Origin: JALHTV01 sp049510055
GTDB lineage: Bacteria > Planctomycetota > Phycisphaerae > SM23-33
Length of the DNA stretch: 27,149 nucleotides
Reading direction: 5' to 3'
NCBI GenBank assembly: GCA_049510055.1
Contig: JBEKZI010000024.1
Location: 1 to 27,149 of the forward strand
Shown piece after piece: positions 19,087-26,954 of this stretch; within the stretch, counting starts at the first letter, position 1, and each line of letters begins with the position of its first letter. The notes beneath the pieces are model-generated. The model was not told the origin of the DNA, did not search any database, and saw nothing but the letters and a program-made list of their open reading frames with translations. Both the position numbers and the translations under genes were made by a program.

Positions 19087-19602
19087 ATGAGACATGTCAT
19101 TAGTGCCTTGGTGCAGAATAAGCCGGGCGTGCTGGCCCATGTGTCGAGCATGTTCGCGGCCCGAGGGTTCAACATCGACTCGCTGGTGGTCGGCCGGACC
19201 GAAAAGCCGGGCCTGAGCCGCATGACCATCGTCGTCATCGGCGACGACCGCGTGCTGGAGCAGGTCCGCAAGCAGTTGGCCAAGCTGATCCCGGTGGTCA
19301 AGGTCCGCGACTTCGCCAACGTGGCCTACGTGGAGCGGGACCTGATCCTCATCCGCATCATGGTCAGCCCGGCCAAGCGGCCGGAGGTGCTGGACCTGGT
19401 CAACCTGTTCCGCGGCAAGGTGGTGGACATCGCCCCCGGCAGCGTCGTGGTGGAATTGGCCGGCAGCGAGGACAAGCTGGAAGCCTTCATCGAACTGGTC
19501 AAGCCCTACGGCATCGGCGAGCTGGCCCGCACGGGCGTCATCGCCATATCCCGCGGCCTCCAGAAAGAAAAATCCGCCGCCGCCGCGGCCGAGGAAGACT
19601 AG
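19087..19602 (+). CDS. ilvN: Acetolactate synthase, small (regulatory) subunit
   Basis: 171-residue ACT-domain subunit that activates IlvB and confers valine feedback inhibition. The ACT domain occupies about residues 2-75 ('HVISALVQNKPGVLAHVSSM', 'RGFNIDSLVVG'), followed by the usual C-terminal domain with 'RDLILIRI' and 'YGIGELARTGVIAISRG'. The tail is a short Ala/Glu stretch. The ATG at 19087 follows GGAG at six bases; an upstream in-frame start would translate through the repeat and has no family match. It is 119 bases after ilvB, with two palindromes in the gap. ilvC is not adjacent. Confidence 0.96.
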   Translation: MRHVISALVQNKPGVLAHVSSMFAARGFNIDSLVVGRTEKPGLSRMTIVVIGDDRVLEQVRKQLAKLIPVVKVRDFANVAYVERDLILIRIMVSPAKRPEVLDLVNLFRGKVVDIAPGSVVVELAGSEDKLEAFIELVKPYGIGELARTGVIAISRGLQKEKSAAAAAEED

Positions 19603-19619
19603 AAGTGATTTAACAAACG

Positions 19620-19645
19620 GGTGGCGGGGCTCCTGCCCCGCCACC
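19620..19645. repeat. 26-bp palindromic repeat, copy 2 (opposite orientation)
   Basis: GGTGGCGGGGC and GCCCCGCCACC perfect 11-bp arms around TCCT, 17 bases after the ilvN stop. The loop orientation is reversed compared with copies 1 and 3. Confidence 0.85.
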
Positions 19646-19689
19646 TATCATTCTGCTGGCGAAAAACCGTTGTGCGGTGGGGCAGACGT

Positions 19690-19791
19690 GTAGGGCTCGC
19701 AGGTTCTGCGAGGGGAAATGGCGTGTTGGTGACAAATGGTTTTTTCCCCGCGCGCAGAATCCGCCCTTTGGGCGGAACCTGCGCGCCCTAC
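19690..19791. mobile_element. MITE-like element, 102 bp with 17-bp terminal inverted repeats
   Basis: The left end GTAGGGCTCGCAGGTTC (19690-19706) matches the complement of the right end (19775-19791) with one mismatch. The right half also folds as an internal 8+7-bp hairpin (19750-19786). No coding capacity and no clear target-site duplication. It fills most of the 209-bp convergent gap between ilvN and the next minus-strand gene. Confidence 0.45.
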
Positions 19792-19811
19792 TTTTAGGAC
19801 TGCGGGGTTTG

Positions 19812-20300
19812 CTAGATGGTGTTACCCTTCTCGTCGAACAGGCGTAGGCGGCCCCCCTCTTTACCCATGGTCAAGCTCGCCCGCTTATTACCCTCCGCGT
19901 CGTGCAGCAAGAACTCCAAATTGGCAGCGTTCACAGAGAGGACCACCTGTATTTTGCCCCCCGCGTCGCGCAGTTCTACGATAGGCGGGACATCGTTGAT
20001 GCTCAAATGATCCTGGAGTTCGTCCGTTGGGTTGTACAGATTCAGATACATCTTGTCTACGGGCACGGTGAGAAGCGCCCGGGCCTTATCGCAATCGCGG
20101 AACAGGCTCGGCACTTGCCCATCCTTAGTCACGGCCAGCAGGGCGTAGGGCATGCCGTTCCCGTCGAACAGCAACAGTCGTGGCCCGTCTTTGGCTACGA
20201 CCAGTATAAGGCGAATTCGGCCTTCCGCATCAACTAGACTGAGACAGCTCGTGTTGGAGAGTTCCCGTTCCAGCTTCTCCAGGCGTTCTTCTGTGGTCAT
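19812..20300 (-). CDS. 'MTTEER' protein with DGPRL-type beta repeats, unknown function
   Basis: 162 residues starting 'MTTEERLEKLERELS', then strand-rich repeats such as 'VVAKDGPRLLLFDGNGMPYA' and 'GKEGGRLRLFDEKGNTI', each a short hydrophobic strand followed by D-x-x-G turns. Proteins with this start and these repeats occur, to my knowledge, widely in planctomycetes and normally carry a membrane segment between the two parts; here there is none. The ATG at 20300 is one base after the TGA of the upstream gene, so translation is probably coupled. An ATG at 20318 would overlap that gene and gives a less homologous start. Function unknown. Confidence 0.72.
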   Translation of the reverse strand: MTTEERLEKLERELSNTSCLSLVDAEGRIRLILVVAKDGPRLLLFDGNGMPYALLAVTKDGQVPSLFRDCDKARALLTVPVDKMYLNLYNPTDELQDHLSINDVPPIVELRDAGGKIQVVLSVNAANLEFLLHDAEGNKRASLTMGKEGGRLRLFDEKGNTI

Positions 20301-20301
20301 G

Positions 20302-20784
20302 TCAGGTAGTTCTCCCATTGGCTAGAAGCCGTCTCAGCCCCAAGATTGCACATACAAGGCCGCTCAGTCCCGTGACAGCAATCACGAAGCCACATATGGC
20401 TGACGGCATCTTATCGGGCAAGTGCCACGGCATTGGCTTCCAACCGGTGTGGTCGTACCCGGCGGCGAGCAGCCATGCCAGCGTGGCCGTCGCTACCCCC
20501 AGCAACACGATTCCCACCGATAACAGCCTCGCGCGAAAGGGAAAGAGAATCCATCCCAGAGTAAGACACACAATCCCGACCCCCGCTGCGATCAGGATTG
20601 AGACGACCAACATATCCTGCAGGTGGCGACCCTCAATCGTACCTTCACTGACCTGACTGCACCACGTCACCAATATCGCGGCCACCCCCAAGAGCACGAC
20701 GCCGAGCACAATGAGCAGACGTTTGCGGCGCTTCGAGGTGGCTAATTCCGGCTCCGGTCGTTTCGGGCGTTCTTCCGTAGTCAT
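20302..20784 (-). CDS. 'MTTEER' four-segment membrane protein, unknown function
   Basis: 160 residues starting 'MTTEERPKRPEPEL' followed by a basic 'SKRRKR' and four hydrophobic segments at about 22-40, 62-82, 87-108 and 132-152, so a small inner-membrane protein. Its first 14 residues resemble the start of the next gene, while the rest is unrelated. The ATG at 20784 follows AAAGGGG. Its stop is one base from the ATG of the downstream gene, indicating an operon of two. Not recognised as a known family. Confidence 0.7.
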   Translation of the reverse strand: MTTEERPKRPEPELATSKRRKRLLIVLGVVLLGVAAILVTWCSQVSEGTIEGRHLQDMLVVSILIAAGVGIVCLTLGWILFPFRARLLSVGIVLLGVATATLAWLLAAGYDHTGWKPMPWHLPDKMPSAICGFVIAVTGLSGLVCAILGLRRLLANGRTT

Positions 20785-20818
20785 AAGCTACCCCTTTCAA
20801 TTCCGATTTGACGCCAAG

Positions 20819-20847
20819 ACGATACGCCGATGACGGTGGGAACACAA
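20819..20847 (-). promoter_or_regulatory. Candidate promoter for the MTTEER gene pair
   Basis: On the minus strand TTGTGT (20847-20842), a 17-base spacer, and TATCGT (20824-20819), about 35 bases before the ATG at 20784. Confidence 0.45.
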
Positions 20848-20869
20848 CGCGATATCAGCCGGTAGGGGA

Positions 20870-20895
20870 GGTGGCGGGGCAGGAGCCCCGCCACC
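20870..20895. repeat. 26-bp palindromic repeat, copy 3
   Basis: Perfect 11-bp arms GGTGGCGGGGC/GCCCCGCCACC around AGGA, 29 bases beyond the leuB stop on its downstream side. Confidence 0.85.
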
Positions 20896-20924
20896 CGTTG
20901 GTGTGTTTTTTGTGGTTTTGGTCT

Positions 20925-22022
20925 CTAACTGCTTAGGGCTTCGACGACCAGGTCGCCGACTTGCGTGGTGGAGAAGCCCATCTTGCCGGCGTTTTGGCTT
21001 TTCATTTGGGGCGTTACGGCCTGGATGGCCTGGTCCACCATCTGCCCGGCCTTGACGGCCTTGGCGTCGTTCTTGGCCCGTCCGGTTTCCACAAGCAGCA
21101 TCCCCAGGGCCGCGATGGCCGCGATGGGATTGATGACGTTCTTGCCGGTGTACTTCGGCGCCGAGCCGCCCATGGGCTCGTACATGCTGACGCCGGCGGG
21201 GTTGATGTTCCCCCCGGCCGCCACGCCCAGCCCGCCCTGAATCACGGCCGCCAGGTCCGTGATGATGTCGCCGAAGATGTTGTCGGTGACGATCACGTCG
21301 TAGTACTCCGGATTCTTGACGAACCACATGCAGCAGGCGTCCACGTGGTTGTAGTCCTGCGGGATGTCGCCGTACTCCTTGCCGATGGCCTGGAAGGTGC
21401 GGAACCAGGTGTCGCCGGCGAAGGTCAGCACGTTGGTCTTGTGCACCAGCGTGAGGCGCTTCTTGGCGGAATTGCGGCGGCGGCACAGCTCGAAGGCGTA
21501 GCGGATGGCCCGCTCGGCCCCGAAGCGCGTGGTGCAGTTGATCTGCGTGGACACCTCTTGCGGCGTGTCCTTGTATTGGATGCCGCCCATGCCGGTGTAG
21601 ATGCCCTCGGTGTTCTCGCGGACCACGACGAAGTCGATGTCGGCCGGCCCTTTATCCTTCAGCGGGGTCCAGACGCCCGGATACAGCTTCACCGGCCGAA
21701 GGTTGATGTATTGGTCCAGCTCGAACCGCAGCCGAAGCAGCACGCCCTTTTCCAGGATGCCCGGGGCGATCTTGGGGTGTCCGACGGCGCCCAGGTATAT
21801 GGCGTCGAACGTGCGCAGCTCGGCGATTTCCTCATCGTGGATGACGGGGATGGTGGGCTTCTCGGGATTGCCGCCGGCGGCCAGGTAGCGGTCGCCGCTG
21901 ACGTTGAAATCCTTGGTCTGGACGTCCAGGCCGACTTTCTTGGCGACGGCCCGCAGGACCTTCAGGCCCTCGGCGACGACTTCCGGACCCGTGCCGTCTC
22001 CACCTATGACCGCAATCTTCAT
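20925..22022 (-). CDS. leuB: 3-isopropylmalate dehydrogenase
   Basis: 365-residue NAD-dependent beta-decarboxylating dehydrogenase of leucine synthesis. Seen are 'MKIAVIGGDGTGPEVV', the substrate helix 'LRLRFELDQYINLRPVKLYPG', 'VVVRENTEGIYTG', 'VTDNIFGDIITDLAAVIQGG' with the metal-binding Asp residues, and 'EPMGGSAPKYTGKNVINPIA'. The related tartrate or homoisocitrate dehydrogenases cannot be fully excluded from motifs alone. The ATG at 22022 has AAGGA nine bases before it; the open frame reaches 22235 but the extra part is not family-like. It stands near ilvBN but on the opposite strand with its own promoter. Confidence 0.9.
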   Translation of the reverse strand: MKIAVIGGDGTGPEVVAEGLKVLRAVAKKVGLDVQTKDFNVSGDRYLAAGGNPEKPTIPVIHDEEIAELRTFDAIYLGAVGHPKIAPGILEKGVLLRLRFELDQYINLRPVKLYPGVWTPLKDKGPADIDFVVVRENTEGIYTGMGGIQYKDTPQEVSTQINCTTRFGAERAIRYAFELCRRRNSAKKRLTLVHKTNVLTFAGDTWFRTFQAIGKEYGDIPQDYNHVDACCMWFVKNPEYYDVIVTDNIFGDIITDLAAVIQGGLGVAAGGNINPAGVSMYEPMGGSAPKYTGKNVINPIAAIAALGMLLVETGRAKNDAKAVKAGQMVDQAIQAVTPQMKSQNAGKMGFSTTQVGDLVVEALSS

Positions 22023-22093
22023 GGCGTTATGTCCTTCCACATACCTTTTCTGCCCTGGGGGACTCTCCGGCCCCAGGCCGTAAGGGGAGGGGT

Positions 22094-22122
22094 ACTCTAG
22101 CAGCAACTTTGGCTTGGGACAA
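22094..22122 (-). promoter_or_regulatory. Candidate promoter for leuB
   Basis: Minus strand TTGTCC (22122-22117), 17 bases, TAGAGT (22099-22094). The resulting leader has a CCTGGGG/CCCCAGG hairpin before the ribosome site. Confidence 0.5.
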
Positions 22123-22171
22123 GTGGTTAGTTTCTCCCAAAACGGCGGCGGGGCGGGCGGGGATATTTTAT

Positions 22172-22199
22172 TTGACTGATGGCGATATGTTTCTATAAT
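22172..22199 (+). promoter_or_regulatory. Strong promoter of the nusA leader RNA
   Basis: TTGACT (22172-22177), 16-base spacer, perfect TATAAT (22194-22199). The expected start is near 22206, over 500 bases before nusA. Confidence 0.78.
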
Positions 22200-22205
22200 C
22201 CCAAT

Positions 22206-22640
22206 GATTAGGTCGCATCCAAGAAGCCAAATCACCTTGGGCGGCTGCCGTAGTTAGAGGCCGTTCGGGATGAGAACGGGCTTCTTATCATTATGCGTGG
22301 ACAGCCTCGGTCGAGGGGCGCCCGGCGGAGGGCGCAATGCTGACAGGTGCCGAGGCGTTGTAGCGTGGTTGACTTAGGAACTTTAGGCCGGGAGTTTGTG
22401 AAGTGACCAAGAGCCGAACCAGAGACCAGGCCCGTGTGCTGGCGTAGGCTCCAGTTAGCTTCGCCTCATGCCCGGGTCCGAGGCGGACCGGCTCCGCCTC
22501 CGTCCCGTCGCAGGGGCATGGCGCCCGTAAGTTTCGGGCCGCCGGGCCGTTGGCCTTAGGCGGGTCCGACTGGGCGGCGGCCCCGCGGTAGTCATTTGTG
22601 TTTGCGGCATGACGAGTGGGCGAAGTGACCCACTTTTTTT
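22206..22640 (+). ncRNA. Structured leader or small RNA upstream of nusA, terminator-ended
   Basis: No credible reading frame exists here, and rimP, which often precedes nusA, is absent. Strong helices include an 11-bp hairpin (22256-22280 region, CGTTC/GAACG apex); GCCTCGG (22304-22310) with CCGAGGC (22350-22356) enclosing GCGCCC/GGGCGC; and GAGGCGGA/TCCGCCTC (about 22479-22499) inside an ATGCCC/GGGCAT stem. It ends in an intrinsic terminator at 22615-22640. Landmarks of RNase P RNA, tmRNA and SRP RNA were looked for and not found. It may be an independent RNA or an attenuated leader controlling nusA-infB. Confidence 0.5.
22615..22640 (+). terminator. Intrinsic terminator between leader RNA and nusA
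   Basis: AGTGGG (22615-22620) and CCCACT (22629-22634) form a stem with an eight-base loop, followed by an uninterrupted T-run through 22640. nusA begins 76 bases later with no second promoter evident, so read-through would be needed for its expression from the strong upstream promoter. Confidence 0.8.
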
Positions 22641-22715
22641 GTCGCCATCGGGCGAGTTGCGGCCTCCGGGCCGAGCCGTGCGAGCTGTGTGATAAAGAGG
22701 TCGGTAAGGAACGTC

Positions 22716-24212
22716 ATGAACCAGGAACTCTTACGCATTGTGGACGGGCTGGCCAGGGACAAGAACATCGACAAGGAGACGGTGTTCGAGGACCTGGAAG
22801 CGGCGATGCTCTCGGCCATCCGCAAGGCCAACATGGAGACCGAGGACATCGTCGTTCGCATCGACCGCACCAGCGGCGAGATCACCGCCACCATGGACGG
22901 CAAGGCCCTGGCCGTGCGCGAGTTGGGGCGCATCGCCGCCCAGACGGCCAAGCAGGTCATGATTCAGCGCATCCGCGAGGCCGAGCGCGGCAGCCTCTAC
23001 GAAGAATACATGGACCGCCGCGGGCAGATCGTCACCGGACGGGTCAGCCGCTGGGAAGGCGGCTCGCTGATCGTGGACTTAGGCCGCATCGAGGCCATCC
23101 TGCCCCGCAGCGAGCAGATCCCCGGCGAGTCGCACCTGCCGGAGGAACGCATCCGCGCGATGATCCTGGACGTCCGCGAGCAGCCCAGCCAGGTCAAGAT
23201 CGTCCTGTCGCGGACCCACCCGGACTTCATCATCAGCCTGTTCGAGCTGGAAGTGCCCGAAGTGGCTGAAAAGATTATCGAGATCAAGGCCCTTGCCCGC
23301 GAGGCCGGCTACCGCACCAAGGTGGCCGTCGCCAGCCTGGACCGCAAGATCGACGCGGTCGGGGCGTGCGTGGGCATCCGCGGCAGCCGCATCAAGAGCA
23401 TCGTGGACGAGCTGGGCGGCGAGAAGATCGACATCGTGTCCTGGAACGAGTCGTCCAAGATCCTCATCACCAACGCGCTGCGGCCCGCGGAGGTCTCCGA
23501 GATCGCCCTGTGCTTCGAGCTGGGCCTGGCCACCGTGGTGGTCACCGAGGACCAGCTTTCGTTGGCCATCGGCAAGCGCGGCCAGAACGTCCGCCTGGCG
23601 GCCAAGCTGACGGGCTGGGACATCAACATCCTGACGCCCAACGAGTTCAACGCCGGCCTGGACGTCTTGGAAAAAGCCCTGCGGAGCGTGGAGGGCGTGG
23701 ACTCGACGGTCGTGGATCAGGTCATGGCCATGGGCATGGTCAACGTGCTGGACGTGGAAGAAGTCGGCCCCGATCCGCTGGTCAACGAGCTGAAAGTGTC
23801 CCGGGAGATGGCGCAGAAGATCATCGTCAGTTGCGCCGAGGCCGCCAAGCGCGTGGCCGAGCAGCAGGCCGCGGCGCAAGCGGCTGCCCAGGCCGCCGCC
23901 GCGGAACAGAAAGCGGCCGACAAAGCAGCCGCCCAAGCTGCCGAGGCGGCTGAGAAGGCCGCCCTGGAAGCCGCCACGGAAGTGCCGCCCCAAGGCGGGG
24001 CGGAAACCGCCGGCGTTGCCGAGCAGGCGACCCCCGCTGCCGCCGAACCGCCCAGCGCCGATGGCGTTGAGCCGCCTGGCACCGGCGAAGCCGAGCAGCC
24101 TGCGGCGCCGCCGGAGGCGATCCAGCCGACGGACCTGCCTGCCGGACAGGCAGGCCTGCCCGCCGAGGCAGAACCCAGTAGCGAAACGAGTGAAACGGAA
24201 CAGACCGGCTGA
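22716..24212 (+). CDS. nusA: Transcription termination/antitermination factor NusA
   Basis: 498-residue RNA-polymerase-binding factor that modulates pausing, termination and antitermination. Domains: N-terminal RNAP-binding part (1-100), S1 (about 103-165, 'GQIVTGRVSRWEGGSLIVDLG'), KH1 (about 200-245, 'GACVGIRGSRIKSIVDELGGE'), KH2 (about 275-306, 'LSLAIGKRGQNVRLAAKLTG'), a helix-hairpin-helix-like part (about 327-378), then a roughly 115-residue Ala/Glu/Pro-rich tail of low complexity. A copy of a dispersed palindromic repeat lies inside the tail at 24132-24156. The ATG at 22716 has TAAGGA five bases upstream. Start of nusA-infB-ylxP. The terminator in front of it is a plausible target of NusA autoregulation. 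Confidence 0.96.
   Translation: MNQELLRIVDGLARDKNIDKETVFEDLEAAMLSAIRKANMETEDIVVRIDRTSGEITATMDGKALAVRELGRIAAQTAKQVMIQRIREAERGSLYEEYMDRRGQIVTGRVSRWEGGSLIVDLGRIEAILPRSEQIPGESHLPEERIRAMILDVREQPSQVKIVLSRTHPDFIISLFELEVPEVAEKIIEIKALAREAGYRTKVAVASLDRKIDAVGACVGIRGSRIKSIVDELGGEKIDIVSWNESSKILITNALRPAEVSEIALCFELGLATVVVTEDQLSLAIGKRGQNVRLAAKLTGWDINILTPNEFNAGLDVLEKALRSVEGVDSTVVDQVMAMGMVNVLDVEEVGPDPLVNELKVSREMAQKIIVSCAEAAKRVAEQQAAAQAAAQAAAAEQKAADKAAAQAAEAAEKAALEAATEVPPQGGAETAGVAEQATPAAAEPPSADGVEPPGTGEAEQPAAPPEAIQPTDLPAGQAGLPAEAEPSSETSETEQTG
24132..24156. repeat. CCTGCCT/AGGCAGG repeat inside the nusA coding sequence
   Basis: Inverted arms of 7 bases (CCTGCCT at 24134-24140, AGGCAGG at 24148-24154) read in frame as part of 'DLPAGQAGLPAE'. 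Related copies lie at 9388-9407 and 26914-26937. Confidence 0.7.
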
Positions 24213-24258
24213 GCGTCTTTGACTCACCTGCCGGTTGGATGATTGTCGGGAGACGATT

Positions 24259-26904
24259 TTGGCGACGCGCGTATTCGAATTGGCCCAGCAGATCGGCGTG
24301 ACGAGCAAGCAAATTCTCGCCAAGTGCCGCGCTGAGGGGCTGGACATCAAGAATCACATGACGACCCTGTCGGCGGGTCTTGAGGCGACCATTCGCGAGT
24401 GGTTCAGCGAGGGCACTCATGTCACCGCCGTCGAGACGGCCGATCAGGTGAACCTCCAGACCGCGCGCGCCGAAGCCACCAAGGCCCGCCGGCGGCGCAA
24501 GGCTGCGCCGGCCCAGGCGGCCGTGGCCGAAGCGCCGCCCGCGGTCGAGGCGCCCCCCGCGGTCGAAACGCCGCCGGAAGCGGAGCCGGCTGCCCCGCCG
24601 CAGCCCCTCGAGGCCCCGGAAGAGCCGAAAGTTGCCGCCGAGGCGCCGCCGGCCGCCGAGGAAGAAGTCGAGCAAGAGCCGGAACGTCCCTCCGCCCGAA
24701 GGTTGGTGCGGGGCAGGAGACTGGAAAGGCCGCCCGTCAGGCCGGCCGGTCCCCAGGTTGTGCCCAGGCCCTCGACGCTGAAAGGGCCGCGGGTCGTTCG
24801 TGTGGAGCGGCCTGATCTGACGATCGCTCCTCCGCCGCGCAGGCCGGCGCCGGGGGCAGGCGTCCCCGGAGTCATCGTGGAGACGCCCGGCCGCCGCGGC
24901 GTCAAGATCGCGGGGCCGGAAGAGACCGAGGAAGAGGGCGCCGCCGCCAAGAAGAAAGGCAAGCGCCGCACCCCGCGGCGTCGCGGCGGGCGCACGGCCG
25001 ACAGCGGCGAAAAACTGACGGAATGGCGCGATCAGGACCTGGTGGAACGGTCCCAGCGTCTGGCCGCCGCCACGGGCGGGACGTTGCGCCGGCGCCGCCC
25101 GGGCATGGCCACCAAGGCGACTGAGGCTCACATCACCTACCGCACCGGGCCGGTGGAGATCGAGGAACCTATCACGGTCAAAAACCTGGCGGCCGCCACG
25201 GGAATCAAGGCCGCGGAAATCATTCACAAGCTGATGGAACTTGGCGTGATGGCCACCATCAACCAGGTGCTCGACCGCGCCACGGCGGAGACCGCCGTCC
25301 TGGACCACCAGATCGAGCTGGTGGTCAAGCAGCCGCGCACCGCGGAGGACGACCTCCGCTATCTGTTGGAGGCGCGGCCGGCGGGCGAGCTGTCCCCGCG
25401 GGCGCCGGTGGTGACCTTCCTGGGCCACGTGGACCACGGCAAAACGTCCCTGCTGGACCGCATCCGCCACGCGGCGGTGGCGGCCGGCGAGGCCGGCGGC
25501 ATCACCCAGCACATCGGGGCGTACCGCTACGACGTGGGCGACAAGCACGTGGTGTTCCTGGACACGCCGGGCCATGAGGCCTTCACGGCCATGCGGGCGC
25601 GCGGGGCGAACATGACCGACGTGGTGGTGCTGGTGGTGGCGGCCGACGACGGCGTAATGCCGCAGACCGTCGAGGCCATCAGCCACGCACGCGCCGCCAA
25701 GGTGCCGATCGTGATCGCCCTGAACAAGATCGACGTCCCCGGCGCCAACATCACCCGCGCGGTCGGCCAATTGGCCGAGCAAGGGCTGAACTCCCGCGAG
25801 TGGGGCGGCGACGTGGAGGTCATCCAGACCTCCGCGACCACCGGCGCGGGCATCGAAAAACTTTTGGAGACGCTCAGCCTGGAGGCCGAGCTGCTGGAAC
25901 TGCGGGCCGAGACGAACGCTCCCGCCACCGGCTTTGTCATCGAGGCCCACATGAGCCCCACGACGGGCGTCATGGCCCGGCTGCTGATCCGCAACGGCAC
26001 GCTGAGGGTGGGCGACGTGCTTCTGGCCGGGGCGGGCTACGGGCGCGTGCGCCAGATCAGCGACGACCGCGGGCGGGCGTTGACCGAGGCCGGGCCTTCC
26101 ACGCCGGTGGAGGTCGCGGGACTGGACGAGGTGCCCCAGGCCGGCGACCGCTTCTACGTGGTGCAGGATATCGAGCAGGCTCGCGTCGTGGCCGATGAGC
26201 GTCGCGTCGGCGTTCGCGACCGGTCGCTGTCGGTCGGGCAGAAGGCGACGCTGGAGAACCTGCTGGAACGCATTCAGGCCGGCAAGATCCATGAACTGCC
26301 GGTGATCGTCAAGGCCGATGTGCAGGGCAGCCTGGAGGCGCTGAAGAGCTCGCTGGCCAAGCTCGGCACGGACGAGGTGAGGCTCAACCTTCTGCACGCG
26401 GGCGTCGGCGGCATCAGCACCGGCGACGTCACGCTGGCGGAGGCCTCCGGCGCGATCATCCTGGGCTTCAACGTCGTGCCCGACGCCTCCGCTCGGCAAC
26501 TGGCCGAGGCCAAGGGCGTGGATATCCGTCAGTACCGCATTATCTACGACCTGCTGGAAGACGTCCGCCGAGCGCTGGCCGAGGGGCTGGCGCCGGAAAT
26601 TCGCGAAGAGATTATCGGCCACGCGCAGGTGCGTGCGATCTTCAAGGTGTCGCGCGTGGGCACGGTGGCCGGCTGCTACGTGCTGGACGGCCTGGTGAAT
26701 CGCAACGCCTCCGTCCGCATCACGCGCGACAACGTTGTGATCGAGGACGGCCGCAGCCTGGAAAGCCTGCGGCGGTTCAAGGACGACGCCCGCGAGGTCC
26801 GTGCGGGCCTGGAGTGCGGCGTGAAGATCGCCGACTACGACGACGTCAAGGAAGGCGACGTGTTGGAGTTTTACCAACAGGTGGAGGTGGCGCGCAAGCT
26901 GTAA
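24259..26904 (+). CDS. infB: Translation initiation factor IF-2
   Basis: 881-residue GTPase that brings initiator tRNA to the 30S subunit. The N-terminal IF2_N part reads 'MATRVFELAQQIGVTSKQIL', followed by about 250 residues of Pro/Ala/Glu- and Arg-rich linker. The G domain has GHVDHGKT at 389-396, 'DTPGHEAF', and 'NKID'; the C-terminal domains end in 'YQQVEVARKL'. The start is TTG at 24259, with GGGAG six bases upstream; an in-frame TTG at 24235 adds eight unrelated residues. It lies 46 bases after nusA, as in the usual nusA-infB operon. Confidence 0.96.
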   Translation: MATRVFELAQQIGVTSKQILAKCRAEGLDIKNHMTTLSAGLEATIREWFSEGTHVTAVETADQVNLQTARAEATKARRRRKAAPAQAAVAEAPPAVEAPPAVETPPEAEPAAPPQPLEAPEEPKVAAEAPPAAEEEVEQEPERPSARRLVRGRRLERPPVRPAGPQVVPRPSTLKGPRVVRVERPDLTIAPPPRRPAPGAGVPGVIVETPGRRGVKIAGPEETEEEGAAAKKKGKRRTPRRRGGRTADSGEKLTEWRDQDLVERSQRLAAATGGTLRRRRPGMATKATEAHITYRTGPVEIEEPITVKNLAAATGIKAAEIIHKLMELGVMATINQVLDRATAETAVLDHQIELVVKQPRTAEDDLRYLLEARPAGELSPRAPVVTFLGHVDHGKTSLLDRIRHAAVAAGEAGGITQHIGAYRYDVGDKHVVFLDTPGHEAFTAMRARGANMTDVVVLVVAADDGVMPQTVEAISHARAAKVPIVIALNKIDVPGANITRAVGQLAEQGLNSREWGGDVEVIQTSATTGAGIEKLLETLSLEAELLELRAETNAPATGFVIEAHMSPTTGVMARLLIRNGTLRVGDVLLAGAGYGRVRQISDDRGRALTEAGPSTPVEVAGLDEVPQAGDRFYVVQDIEQARVVADERRVGVRDRSLSVGQKATLENLLERIQAGKIHELPVIVKADVQGSLEALKSSLAKLGTDEVRLNLLHAGVGGISTGDVTLAEASGAIILGFNVVPDASARQLAEAKGVDIRQYRIIYDLLEDVRRALAEGLAPEIREEIIGHAQVRAIFKVSRVGTVAGCYVLDGLVNRNASVRITRDNVVIEDGRSLESLRRFKDDAREVRAGLECGVKIADYDDVKEGDVLEFYQQVEVARKL

Positions 26905-26913
26905 CGGCCTGCG

Positions 26914-26937
26914 GACCTGCCTGGCGGTAGGCAGGTC
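26914..26937. repeat. 24-bp palindromic repeat between infB and ylxP
   Basis: Perfect 9-bp arms GACCTGCCT (26914-26922) and AGGCAGGTC (26929-26937) with a six-base loop. No T-run follows. Confidence 0.8.
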
Positions 26938-26954
26938 GCCGGAACTCGGCGCGG

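Noticed and set aside
22206..22640. RNase P RNA, tmRNA or SRP RNA upstream of nusA
   Set aside because: The conserved GAGGAAAGUCC, tmRNA tRNA-like ends and SRP GGAAG/AGCAG landmarks are absent. Left as unassigned RNA.
23827..26877. 1016-codon open frame on the minus strand opposite infB
   Set aside because: Antisense to a clear IF-2 gene. Its composition (His, Gly, Arg, Ala rich) is that of a GC-rich shadow frame and no family is recognisable.
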